From contig CM082581.2 of the NCBI GenBank assembly GCA_040954595.2, forward strand, positions 6,324,001-6,388,000: 64,000 nt of DNA, given 5' to 3'. Source of the DNA: Balanoglossus misakiensis. Taxonomy: Eukaryota > Hemichordata. The notes under the pieces are model-generated. The model saw nothing but the letters and a program-made list of their open reading frames with translations, was not told the DNA's origin and did no database searches. The position numbers and the translations under genes are program-made. The first letter of the stretch is position 1; every line of letters begins with the position of its first letter. Shown here piece after piece: positions 23,226-35,105 of this stretch.

Positions 23226-26200
23226 ATGTCTGTATGTATGTATGTATGTATGTATGTATGTATGTATGTATGTATGTATGTATGTATGTATGTATGTACA
23301 TGTATGTATGTATGTATGTATGTATGTATGTATGTATGTATGTATGTATGTATGTATGTATGTATGTATGTATGTATGTATGTATGTATGTATGTATGTA
23401 TGTATGTATGTATGTATGTATGTATGTATGTATGTATGTATGTATGTATGTATGTATGTATATATGTATGTATGTGTCTGTGTACACGCCGCACACAATC
23501 ACACACGGAATAGTTTGCTGGATCATACATGTATGTTAAAAAATAATGGACAACCTGCGCCCAATCCCATAAAATTCATATTTATTAAAAAAGCATTATG
23601 CTCGTAACCATATTTTAGATCGTGTTTGATGACAAGAAAGCCACCTCAGTCGAAGTCCTAAAATCCGGCAAGAGCGGCGAAGTAAAGGTGCGCAAAGAAG
23701 TCATTTTGTCAGCTGGGGCCATAGCATCTCCTCAGGTATACATTTTTTCTTAAAGAACTTCATTTATTTAAATCACAACATTTAGAAAAAAATCGGTAAC
23801 AGATATTACATAATTACAATTATTTAATCTCTGCCCTCTCTCCAGCTTCTGATGTTATCAGGTGTGGGACCTCGTGATCATCTCGAAGAGGTTGGAATAC
23901 CAGTTTTGTGCGACCTACGAGTGGGAGAAAATATGCAGGTAATTCTAATGAGTTGACTGAGTCAATGATTGATACTGTAACGAGAGTAAAGCAATGTATC
24001 AAATCTTTCCTGAATTTTACAACATAGAGTATAACGGCTGCATTTTGACTTTTCCAGGATCACATCATGACACTGGTCAAATATAAAGGCAATGCGGGCG
24101 GTATCGAACAGGTATGTACATGTATATATCAATACTTTATCTGATGTATGTGGCTGCTGTCAATGACGTTCATGACTTAACCAGCTGGAACTTACTTACA
24201 GTATTGCTGACAGAACTTATGCATACGTATATTTCAGGGTTGGTCCACAAACGGCGTAGAAGTATGTGGATTCATCAAAACAGCGGTAAGTGGCTTCATT
24301 AGTCACTAATTATCAAACCAGATAAACCGACGCGTTGTGGCAAGTCAAATGGCATGGTTGGAGTAATGAGCTTACGATCAGAGGATCAAGGCTTCGGATT
24401 GTGTTATGAATATAGCTGTGGTGTTGTGTCGTCTTGTGTCCTTGAGGAAGGCACTTGACTTCTCACTGTTATAAGCTACCCAGGAGCGGTGATGGGTACC
24501 TGGAAGGATCTCGGCAGAGGTCGTAATATGCCTCACAATAGAGTAAAAGATCAATTTACCACCGCGTATACATGAGTACGCCATGGTGATAATCACCCGC
24601 TATAGCCACGCAGTTGAACACTGTTATGTTATTAACATATGCATGCATACCCTTTTTACACGAAAGGATGCGCTCCCGTGGCCCAACCTACAGTTGTTCC
24701 ACCTGCCAGTTTATTACTATATGGGGAGCGATGAAAAGAAGAAAATCAACATCAGCAAAGAGTGAGTATTGACGCACAAAACATTCTAGTTGCCATCGCC
24801 AATTACCTATACACGTGGCAATAAGCTCATTTCTCGAATGGTGCACCACATTGAGCAACAGCGAAAGTGCTTCCAATGGTATTTTCAAAGATAGACCAAA
24901 GTTCCATTTATATGCCATCAATAAGCGACTGTAGAGCGAGGTGTGTGATAGTCTGCTCGGTGTGTAAGTGGACACAGTTCGATTTTATTGTACAATTTGC
25001 ACCATCCCAATTAAGTACATGTATAAAGAATCAATACTCACATTAAAACTCTCATCTTTAAAGGAGTGGTCATTGCAGTCGTCGTGTATTTTCAAGTTTT
25101 CAGCTCTATTACAGGTGGTGCATCCTATGAATTGCGAATGACTGAACGATGATTTAAAAAGGAAATGATAATTGTGTTAATGATATCCATATCAGATCCC
25201 GCTTTCTGCACAGAATATGACATGCACATTGTTCCCACAAATAATTATATACATATTTGCATGTGAGTTATTTACATCGCGCTCTTCACAGATTTGGCGA
25301 TGCTTTCGGGCACATAGACGACGATGCTGCCATGGATGCCGCAGAGGGCATTCTCTTCCTTATAGGCCTGCTTCACCCAAAGAGCGTTGGTGAACTCAAA
25401 CTTCGCAGTCGAAACCCGCTTGATCATCCAGTGATTGACCCACACTATTTGGAAGACCCGGAAGACGTTGAAACTATGATAAAGGTATAAACATTCACAC
25501 AGTTCAATTTATTTCCATTATTTACTTTCAAAACATTAGTTAATTTAGAACACAATTACGCTTAGTGTCTGATTCCAATTCACCTATAATGTCTTTTCTC
25601 CTGACTAGAGTGTCCGTGTTACCCAGAAGCTGATGAACACTAATGCTATGAAGGGCCACGGGTAAGTTTCCTAATGTATGCACGCATAGGCTAACTATAT
25701 TTTGTATTCATGAGAGAGACATTCAGAGAGAGCGAGACGGATAGACAGATATAGACACGCACAGAGAAATAAACCATAAGACTTCTTCTCTTTCGTGCTG
25801 CAGGATAACTCCGTCGTACTACAAGTTTGACAATTGCCCCCACGAGGTAGACAGCGATGCATATTGGGAACACGTCATTCGCCACCTAACATTGACGATT
25901 TGGCATACTGTGGGAACATGCAAAATGGGAGCACCAGATGACGCCTCTGCCGTGGTTGACCCGTGCCTCAGGTAATATTCTCATCGCGAAACGTATTATT
26001 AAATCGATGATAATTTCACAGTAATCCTCTTCCCTTGGTATAATGCTAATATCTGGTGTTATTATGTTATTTTTATATCAACCCGTGTGTCCTAACCATT
26101 AATGTTAACATGGAAATTCCAAAATGCACATCAAATTCAAATTTAGTATTTGTGTCGTCACAGCCGTTGCACCTTTGTGATGCGATTGAACATTTCAGAC

Positions 26201-26349
26201 ATCTTCTTGTTGTTTTCAGAGTCCGAGGATTGGACAACGTCCGTGTGGTAGATGCCTCCGTCATGCCACATCTGACATCGGGCAACACCAACGCACCAGT
26301 CATTATGATCGCTGAAAAGGCAGCAGACCTTATCAAAGAAAGCATGTAA
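21272..26349 (+). CDS. GMC4: GMC-family FAD oxidoreductase, choline-dehydrogenase-like
   Basis: Fifteen exons: 21272-21469, 21964-22029, 22109-22254, 22492-22592, 22851-22900, 23025-23150, 23619-23735, 23846-23938, 24058-24111, 24238-24285, 24667-24761, 25292-25484, 25609-25661, 25804-25971, 26220-26349; 545 residues. Exon 1 is three codons shorter than in the other copies ([14 protein letters not shown]), just after the flavin-binding strand. [41 protein letters not shown] and SGNTNAP are intact. It is the sister of GMC3; introns 7, 8 and 9 are almost identical between them. Exon 6 ([13 protein letters not shown]) is the piece GMC3 has partly lost. Intron 6 carries a very large microsatellite. 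Confidence 0.9.
23183..23475. repeat. (TGTC)n-(TGTA)n microsatellite in GMC4 intron 6
   Basis: About 12 TGTC units turn into about 60 TGTA units with one CATG interruption near 23299. It begins about 30 nt after the exon 6 donor. Long repetitive open frames on both strands come from it. Confidence 0.97.
24436..24503 (+). repeat. candidate dispersed repeat in GMC4 intron 10
   Basis: The wording GTCCTTGAGGAAGGCACTT, then ACCCAGGAGCGGTGATGGGTACCTGG, resembles an interspersed repeat core that I recall from several marine invertebrate genomes (GGCAAGGCACTT with GGGTACCTGG). It is absent from the corresponding intron of GMC3. The identification is from memory only. Confidence 0.4.
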
Positions 26350-28590
26350 AGGGTAATCAAGAAAACAAGGCAACCGAGCCGGCATATCTGCAATATAAAC
26401 ACTTAAATATGTTTCTTACTGGTAGTCTAACTTGAGCACAACTCCAATGAAGGATTTATCATATAAAGCTTTATTCAGTACTCTTGATTGGCTGAGACCG
26501 AACCACGTGATGTAGGAAAAAAATTAAATGGCTGACAGAGTCTGTGGGAGGGGTAGGGGTAGGGTATATGGCCCGTTGTGAAGAGGATAAAGCCCGCTTG
26601 GGACTGTTTTTATGTTCCGCGCATCTTTTCTGCATATGAAAAATTGTCGTTCGGACGCGTTCAACCTCTCAAGGCAGCTATAGCTTTGAAGAGCGACACT
26701 TCAGTTAGACGATAATTTACTGCAGCTGGATAGAAAACACGTAAAAGTTGTCCAAAAATATCTGATTTCCGGAGATTGAGACTTTCAATACATGCCTTGA
26801 ACCTGGACGCAACTCAAACGTTCTATGCTGCAGTGTATGTATCAAATATTCGGTGCAATAAAATTAATAACACATGATGCTCGGGCAACATCATGATTTC
26901 TAGCGTGTCCTCTGGCTGGTGCTCTCTGACCATAAGATTGATGAGTTTTATGTTGGTTTAAGACATATTCATATATACATGTACATGTATATATCAATGG
27001 AAATCCCCTCCTGTGAATCATATTTCTGTGCCATCAACATGTGTTAACACCATATGTGTCTTTGTTTTGCGTCTCGAAAGGACAGGTTTAGGAAACAGAA
27101 TTATCAGTGAGAAACGGTTCCAAATGAACGGAACCCAATCCGTGTTTTCCCAGGCTTTTTCCATGAGGACAAATGAAGCAGACAAGAAAGAAAAATGTTA
27201 CGTGTCAGGAATTGAAAACTGCAGCTAAGCTTAGTCAGCAACTCCTCGGATCACAGAGAGCTATTTGTGTGTGACGAACCACACTATTGGTAAACCTTGC
27301 CCTCCCCTTGAGGCAAAGCTTGTTGTCTATACATTTGCGGTGCAGCTGCACAAACACTCTTGTGTCACACCTGTCTGACGTTGTTTTTCGAAAACTGTCT
27401 AACCCGGCCACCCCCTTATCAAAAGGCCTGCCCTTTCCTTTTCATCTGCGGATCATTTGTAGGTCAGCCGCCGAGGGTTATCGATCGGTTAGTGGCGCTG
27501 CATGCAATGTTTCGGTAATTGTACTTCATGCGAGGCGACTTACCGACCTGCTTGTTACCAGTACGGTCATTCATGACGGCACGTGTACTTCATAATCATA
27601 ATGTAAGAAATATACGTTCTACTGCGTTGCAGGATTCATTAACCTATACACACGGTTGAAAATTCTTTCACTCATTAAATAACTGAGAAAATATCGACTG
27701 TATTGCGTTGATGTTGCCTGATGGGGCATAGAACTGGCGCGTGTGTGGGGGACATTTGCTGGGTTCACATCTAGGTCCATGGCCAGGCAAAACTAACCCA
27801 AATGATTGTGAACAGATAAGCTAATCATTAGTCTCCGTTCACATTGTGTGAGGCACAGTCCTGGCCAAGGTCGTCTCGCCAACCTTTGACCATATGATGC
27901 AGAACCATGTTCGTCCTCTTCTGGTTTTTATGCGATTTTCACCATTGTCAACTGATAGGCTACACTACTATGCCAACTAAGACCAGAGTCGGACCAAACG
28001 TGTCCACACACACCAGGCTGAGACCAAGGTCGGCCACAGACAACCCCTTTCGACTTTGACACAAAATTGGCCGACTAGACCCTTTTACGCCTGTTTTTTT
28101 TTTTTTTTTTTTTTTTTTGCTTGGCTACGTACCTGGCTAGGACAAGGGCCTGGCCTTTTTGAGCAATGGGAATGGCCTAATTGAGGCGACGCAAGAATTG
28201 GAAGTTACGTGGCACGTGGCTGACTTACGGGTTGTGTGTCAAATCATGTAGACGTGAATTAATACTGTACGAACTTTGGGAACTTTTGTTCATTTTAGTT
28301 GACCTAGGATGCGAAGAAAACCATGAAGAAAACCATGCATTCTAAGTCCACTCGGTGGAATGTGTTGATCGCCAGATCAAGACGCTAATGGGAATTCTAT
28401 TCAAATAAAATTTATTTATTGGTCTGCTTATCTTCATTTAAAGAGTCTAGACGTCCTTGTGTGATAAGATATAGCCGTATGACATCAAGGAGCACTTGCC
28501 AACCATACCTTCAACAAAATGGTATAATCCGTACCTTGCTACCAATATTTGCCTTATCTGTATCACCAGATGTCGAGACTGTCATTCGAC
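26350..28590 (+). other. GMC4-GMC5 intergenic region
   Basis: The second-longest gap in the array. AATAAA at 26857 is a possible but distant GMC4 poly(A) signal. A pure T run of about 26 bases lies at 28093-28118 and could be the tail of a retroposed sequence on the - strand. Short open frames at 27013-27228 and 27287-27595 show no recognisable domain. I see no gene. Confidence 0.5.
28093..28118. repeat. poly(T) run
   Basis: About 26 consecutive T. No flanking target duplication or retroelement body was recognised. Confidence 0.8.
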
Positions 28591-31500
28591 ATGGCGGCCA
28601 GCAAGGGAGCTGACGCGTACGACTACATCGTTGTCGGTGCGGGTAGCGCGGGTTGTGTTCTCGCAAACCGTTTATCGGAAAACGAGAACGTCACTGTTCT
28701 GCTGATCGAGGCTGGCCCCGAAGACACCAAGCCAGACATCCACGACCCTGTCCGGCAGAATGGGACATTGCTGTCCGAAATTGATTGGCAATACAAGGTA
28801 AAACGTGTTAATATTCTCTAGACAATCTTGTTTTCTCTATTTATCCCAAAATGTGCGTCTGTTACGTTCGAGGAACTTCGGACTTAATGCTCATCGGCCA
28901 GATTGCACTTTTTTGAAAACCTTCTGAAATAGACGTTCGATTATATGTAACCTTGACTGACTTTACATACTGTACTGAACCGACGGAAGGTTAGAGGTTA
29001 GCAAACGATTTATTTTTCAGGCGCCCTTGCCAAAAGAATGATTAATCACGTGACACTCCGCCTCATTTCACTGTTCTGAATAAAGTACGAAAGGTCATGT
29101 ACGATGCTCAAGGAGTGACCCTTGACATGATTTTGCACATCTCGGCATCTACAGCAGATAAATCCTTTGCATTTGGTGGGATAAAACACCTGATGGAGTC
29201 TGATGCTTTAAGTCATTAATTATGCAAACATTCTAATTGTAGGCTAACCAATCGGGTTAGAAGTTCGTTTTTGTTGAGCATGGACAAGCATGGCACCAAC
29301 CTTTGTGATACAATTTAGGGTGACTTTGTGGTGACCGAGATCTACTTTTCCACATCTACAATGCAATTTGCATATATATCAACGCTGCGCACTTACCCTT
29401 ATATAAACCAGAAATCCTGAACCACATCTGATGAAACTTGTCATAGATATTGTTTCCACATCTTTTAAACTGTATTTTGACACAATTTACAGTTTTTAAT
29501 TAATAGACTGCATATTCGCCGTATTTTATGAATTAGTCCTATAATTCTGAAATCGCCGCACCGAATTTGCACTCTTATTTTGCATTTTAAATGACATGTA
29601 CAATTATGAATAATTTGTATTCATTTCTATATGATTTACGATAAAAGTAAGTTATTGTTTATTTTACAGACGACACCGCAGAAGCATGCATGCTTTGCCA
29701 TGAACGAGCATCGCTCTTACTGCCATAGAGGAAAGGTCAGTTTGCGAGAAATTGAATTACATAACCCCATTTGGTCATTTTGTCTCAAAACATGTATAGC
29801 CCTGCGTACAGGTCTGTGTATTCCTGGGCCTACTACAGGAACACACAGATCTGTACGCAGGGATATTTGGAGATACGCGAGTTTTATAGGCCAAATAAAA
29901 ATATTCATTTTCCTCATGTTCGTAAACTCTGTGATTTTTTTATCGCACGCTCTTCTATGCCCTGCGTGTCTTCCAGGTTCTTGGCGGCACCAGTAGTCAC
30001 AACTCCATGATGTATAGGAGAGGTTGCAAAGAGGATTACGATTCCTGGGCGAGACTGGGAGCTGAAGGATGGAGCTACGATGAAGTGCGTCCGTACTTTC
30101 TGAAATCCGAAAACAATACCAAGTAAGTTTTGTTCTCCAAGAGTAGAAAGACACTAACGTTTTCAAGGAAGTCTAAGAATATATTTGGAAGGGGAATAGT
30201 GTGCACGTTGGTTTTATAGACCAAGTTATGAGGACGGCGTATGGTTCCCACTTTACAGTGTAAATAAAACGGCGTTCATCAACATGTATAAGCATTATTG
30301 CAGAAAGTAACTTTGGAATTGCTTAATGATACTTTCTATGTTTAGCGAGGCATATGCAGCAGGTGAATACCATTCCAAAGGAGGGTATCTATCCGTATCC
30401 GACCAGCCTATTTGTAAGAACACAGAGGCACTCGTTGAAGGAGGTAACTATTCTCACGCTACCATCGTGAATAGAATACATACACTACAGAATTGTCAAT
30501 GCTGTTACTGAGATTATTTAGTTAAAATTGTTGCAATGATAATGTTAGGGTGTCGCATTAGCACTTTATACAATACAATGAACACTTTTGGCTGGAAACC
30601 ACTAAAACAAGTGTGATGCAATGTGGTATATCACATCTCCAGGGCATGGCTTACGTACAGTTGGGTACTTTGCTATAATTGTTACTAAAGAATATACGCC
30701 AAGAACTACATTCCGATCTAGACTTACATCCGGGCTTTTTTCTCTCCATGCAGCCAAGGAACTTGGATACAAGATAAAAGACTTCAACACCTGCATTGAT
30801 CCGGTAAGATAAAATCAATTATGTTTTTAAAGGCACAGTGAGTGTTTTTTTATTGAAATTCTGACTTATGGTCAACATGCGTTGTTTGTTCATTTTTCAG
30901 GAGTGTTTCAGCTACGCCCAAGCGACCATAAAAGATGGCAAACGATGCAGTACAGCTGTTGGGTTCCTTAATCCAGTAAAAGACCGGAAAAACCTAACAA
31001 TCTGGACCGAGACCATGGCAACCAAAGTAAGAATGAGATTTTAACACTTGGGGTCATCGAGAAAAGATATTTCCTTAAAGGAACTTATTGACATGCTTAT
31101 CATGCATTTTTCGCTTTGTGGATTGTTTTATTGGGTTTGTCAAAGAGTTGTGATACATGTACATAAACACATGTGCGAATTGTTTTGTTGAAGAATGAAG
31201 TGAATGAAGGTTACGAGGGAGCTGGAGCCCGTTATACATACATACATTGTGGACATTGCACATACATTTTAATTAGCGCATGCGTGGCGTACATTTTCAG
31301 ATCGTCTTCGAAGGCAAGAAAGCAACAGCGGTCAATTTCTTGAAGGATGGCAAAAGTGGCACAGTAAAAGCAAACAAAGAAGTGGTTTTGTCTGCTGGAG
31401 CCATAGCATCTCCTCAGGTATACAATTGAAGTCATTATTGTCAAGAGCCTCCACGAATTCCTTTCAGCTAGTAAGGTTTGTGTCACCCAAAAGTCCTCGT

Positions 31501-34175
31501 ATGACTTGAAAAGGAATACGCGGATCGTGTCTCCGGCATGCTGCCCCCTTCAATGGACATATGTCGAATGGTGTTCGTTCCTCGCCCATCAACCAATTGG
31601 TTATTGTATTTATGTGCAAAAAATTGCACTCTTACTCATCGCCTTTGATCGCACATCTCCCGCTGATATAGACACCGCATGAATGAACAAATCTGTGTAG
31701 TTTTCTCTCAAGAACAACGTCAAGACATGAATGTACAATTTTACATCAGTCTAACACTGTTTTGTATATAAAAACAACTGTTTCTTTAAGCTTCTTATGC
31801 TGTCCGGCGTGGGACCGCGAGATCACCTCGAAGCACTGGGGATACCTGTGGTTTGTGATCTCCCAGTTGGACAGAATTTGCAGGTAATACTAAAACACAC
31901 CAATTACATCCGTGTAATTAGATGGTCTGTTGCATCGTCTTATCGAGACCAATATATAATGCGTCCACCCCGATTGTACCAAGTAAATCGTCTCAACAAC
32001 AACAACAACAACAACAACTAAAACAACATCAACAACTACAGCATGAACAACAATAATAATAATAGCAAAACAAGTGAGATTTACAAGTGAAGCTGATTTT
32101 GTTCAAAAAAATTAATCGTCGTTATCTGGCGATTTGCATACATGTGCGTACATTATACCGGTATATAAACTGACGTTATATCTTTTCTCGCAGGATCACC
32201 TCATGATTCCCGTGAAATATAAAGGCAATGCAGGTGGTATTGGAAAGGTACATTTGCACCAAAATTCCCTCATGTACATGTATGTTACTACAAACCGACA
32301 TTTACGCGTGGAGCTTTTTTTCTTTTGACAGAGATAAATTATAAGGTCCAGCAACTTTGAATTTCAAAATGCAAACTTGGTCTCGCTTTCCAGACCTCGC
32401 TCGCTCCGCTTATGCAACGTTCGCCGCTTGCGGTGCGACATGGCGAGGAACAGAGCAACAGCCCGAGTCTGAAAAATATCAACCCTCACGTGACAGTTAA
32501 TAAATATGTAAGTGATCGTGTTAACCTGCATTTAAATTTTCCAGGACTGGAGCACAAACAGCCTAGAACTTGATGGATTTATCAAGACAGTTGTAAGTAT
32601 TAGTATCTAGTATTAAACAAGCAGAATAGTGAATTACAGATTGGAACTATCTTTGTATAACATAGCCAGGTCACGTGTGTTTGTTTTGTACTTTAACGTT
32701 TTCTTTTAATTCATCTCGTCAACCAGGAAGGACTTCCATGGCCTGACATACAGATATTCTACGTGCCATGGTTTTATTTCATGAAAAGCGGCGAAAAGAA
32801 CCTGTTGAATATAAGCGAGGAGTGAGTACAATATATTATAAATTTCCGTATGCATGCATTGAATCAAGTATGGAATTTGAAGTTTATTTACACTCGATGT
32901 GAATGAAAGTGCGTGTACGTTCAGATGCAGTTTATAACATTTCTGTTTGGCGCCACCAGTTTGTCCAAAGTCATATTATCTCTTCACCTAAATAGATTTT
33001 TTGAACAATTTACTGGTGTTAAATGATTCAATCCTACACATAAGATTATAACCATTTTTGTTTCAATCGCTCTCTTGCCAGATTTGGGAAATCTCTGGAA
33101 CATGCGGACGATGCTGTCATGGACGCGGGGGAGCCAAAGGGGATCACTTTTATCCCTGGGCTGCTTCATCCCAAGAGCGTTGGCGACATCAAACTTGCCA
33201 GCCAAAACCCACTGGATCATCCATTAATTGATCCCCACTACTTGGAAGACGAGGAGGATGTTAAAACTGTAATAAGGGTGCGTGTTCTTTAAGAACAGGA
33301 CAAGAATTTCACACTTGCGTTTTGTTTATGGATGTACATGTATTTTGCCATAACATCAGGAATACCATATTTACCGTAATTATGATTCATTTGTGTTCTT
33401 TCTATAGGGTATCCGCGTTGTTCAGAAGTTGATGAGTACCAACGCCATGAAGGGTCATGGGTAAGTTAAATCGTTTGTGGAACACAGATATGTTTGGTTT
33501 TCAATCTTGATACATGGTGGACGTATGCGCAGAGCGGAGACATAGACGTGTATATAGACAAACACAGGTGCAGACAGGCAAGCAGATAGGCAGACGGACC
33601 TGAAGTGAGGATGAAACCCCAATAGACATAAGATATATAACTTCGTTGGTCTTGTTTCAGGATAACACCGTTTTACTTCAAGTTTGCCGATTGCCCCCAT
33701 GAGGTAGACAGCGATGCATACTGGGAGTACGCCACCCGCCACTTCACTCTGACGATTTGGCACCCAATAGGGACTTGCAAGATGGGAGCGCCAGATGACC
33801 CAACCGCCGTGGTGGACCCCCGTCTCAGGTAATATATAGGATTGACATTCGTATCGCAATCCCTGTGTCTCATAGAATGGGTAACATCGGTCATTTCCAT
33901 TGTGGTAACCCGCACACATTATTTTGGCGTGGTGTTTGGGCATCGACATTAGAGCAGTATAGGCCCATATTCCATAATTTTAGCATTATTAAGAGCGCAA
34001 TTTCTCAGTAGCTTATTGAATCCCTGTCTTTCGATTAATTTGCAGAGTACGGGGATTGGAGAACATTCGCGTGGCGGATGCCGCCATCATGCCGCACCTG
34101 CCATCTGGCAATACCAACGCCCCCTGCATAATGATCGGCGAAAAGGCTTCGGACTTGATTAAAGAAGACATGTGA
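28591..34175 (+). CDS. GMC5: GMC-family FAD oxidoreductase with altered signature 1
   Basis: Fifteen exons: 28591-28797, 29670-29735, 29977-30122, 30346-30443, 30754-30803, 30901-31026, 31301-31417, 31791-31883, 32194-32247, 32545-32592, 32727-32821, 33082-33277, 33408-33460, 33661-33828, 34046-34175; 548 residues. ATG 28591 gives the standard 69-residue exon 1; an in-frame ATG at 28570 would add seven. Exon 4 is one codon shorter and exon 12 two codons longer (DAGEPKGIT) than in GMC1. Signature 1 reads [14 protein letters not shown] where the others have GGSSSINxMxYVRG: His replaces Ile and Arg replaces Val beside the flavin. GAGSAGC, signature 2, [10 protein letters not shown] and SGNTNAP are normal. 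Exon 6 begins ECFSYAQ rather than VGFGYIQ. The longest intron (intron 1) is 872 bp. Confidence 0.88.
29800..29862. other. strong inverted repeat (hairpin) in GMC5 intron 2
   Basis: A 27-nt arm (29800-29826) is repeated in inverted form at 29836-29862 with only two differences and a nine-base loop. Weaker complementarity continues outward to about 29770 and 29893 (ATTTGG at one end, CCAAAT at the other). It could be a small foldback transposon or a microRNA-like precursor. Confidence 0.7.
31997..32021. repeat. (AAC)n microsatellite in GMC5 intron 8
   Basis: Seven to eight AAC trinucleotides, followed by related AAC/AAT-rich sequence to about 32070. Confidence 0.85.
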
Positions 34176-35105
34176 TCTGGAGCTCACGAAGAGTATTCCG
34201 ATCAGGAGTGTCGATATATTATTAACCCAGATTAAACTTTTTTTTCTTCTTGTGAGATTATTAACGAACTTATAAAGGGCATTATCAAAAAAGGTATTTC
34301 AATGTATATTCAACAGCGTTTATGGAATGCCATGCCTGTCACAAGGTTTAGGCATTGCATAACATATAATGTGGATGTATCCTCGTTTGTTATGCAAGTT
34401 TAGGGTGTATATCCACCGATCATAAACTTAATTACGTATAATTAATTTTAGAAACTGAGGCAATTCAAATTTTTCACAATCGTCATCTTGAGTGGAATTT
34501 GTTCCCCGTTATCTCTTGAACAGAAAATTCATGACAGAATGTAGAAGAACTGGAATGATGTCATTATCGAATCTTTTATCTGATTGACTCGTGAGATAAT
34601 GTATAATATTGGCCATTGGCTTTTGAAAGTGGTTGGTTTCAGACAATAAATTTATTTTGCCTCGATATACTTTTCGACTGTAATTTCTTGGCGTATAAGT
34701 GACCTTCACCCAATTGTACGTTTTTGCAACACCATATACCTACATGTATTTCTCTAAAGGATTTCGAAAGACGTGTATTCGTAAGGAACTGAGTTCACGC
34801 AGAATCTGTTCACATTTAAATCTTCCATCGAATGTTAATCAAGGCTACCTATAGCACAGAATAAGACAGATGCACAGTTTACAAGAGAGATTAAATAATT
34901 TCACGTTCCATCTATACATTGGATCTAATTAGCATATATTTTTGCTTCACACGAACCGCAGGTTTGTTTGAGACAAAATGTCCCCAACGAATCATGTCCG
35001 CATTCGTCCTCCCCCCCCCCCTCGCAAAAATGGTACAGCCTGCAGACCATGTTTTGAAGTCATCGTGCGAGGCCGCTCGCGCTTGGTCGATGGTTATTAT
35101 TCAAC
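34176..35105 (+). other. GMC5-GMC6 intergenic region
   Basis: GMC5 3' UTR with ATTAAA at 34231 and unrecognised AT-rich sequence. From about 34950 the sequence is homologous to the GMC7 5' flank (40825-40969), including CCTGCAGACCATGTTTTG and GCGAGGCCGCTCGCGCT. That marks the left edge of the GMC6/GMC7 duplication unit. Confidence 0.6.

Noticed and set aside
23036-23607. Open frames of 100-164 codons on both strands (IHTY, MYVC, CLSV repeats)
   Set aside because: Products of a tetranucleotide microsatellite, which stays open in all frames. The same applies at 10022-10461 and 4067-4264.
27013-27595. Two open frames (71 and 102 codons) between GMC4 and GMC5
   Set aside because: They have no domain, no partner exon of recognisable family and no conserved copy elsewhere in the window.
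28093-28118. Poly(T) as the tail of a retrotransposed gene on the - strand
   Set aside because: No coding remnant or target duplication could be found beside it.
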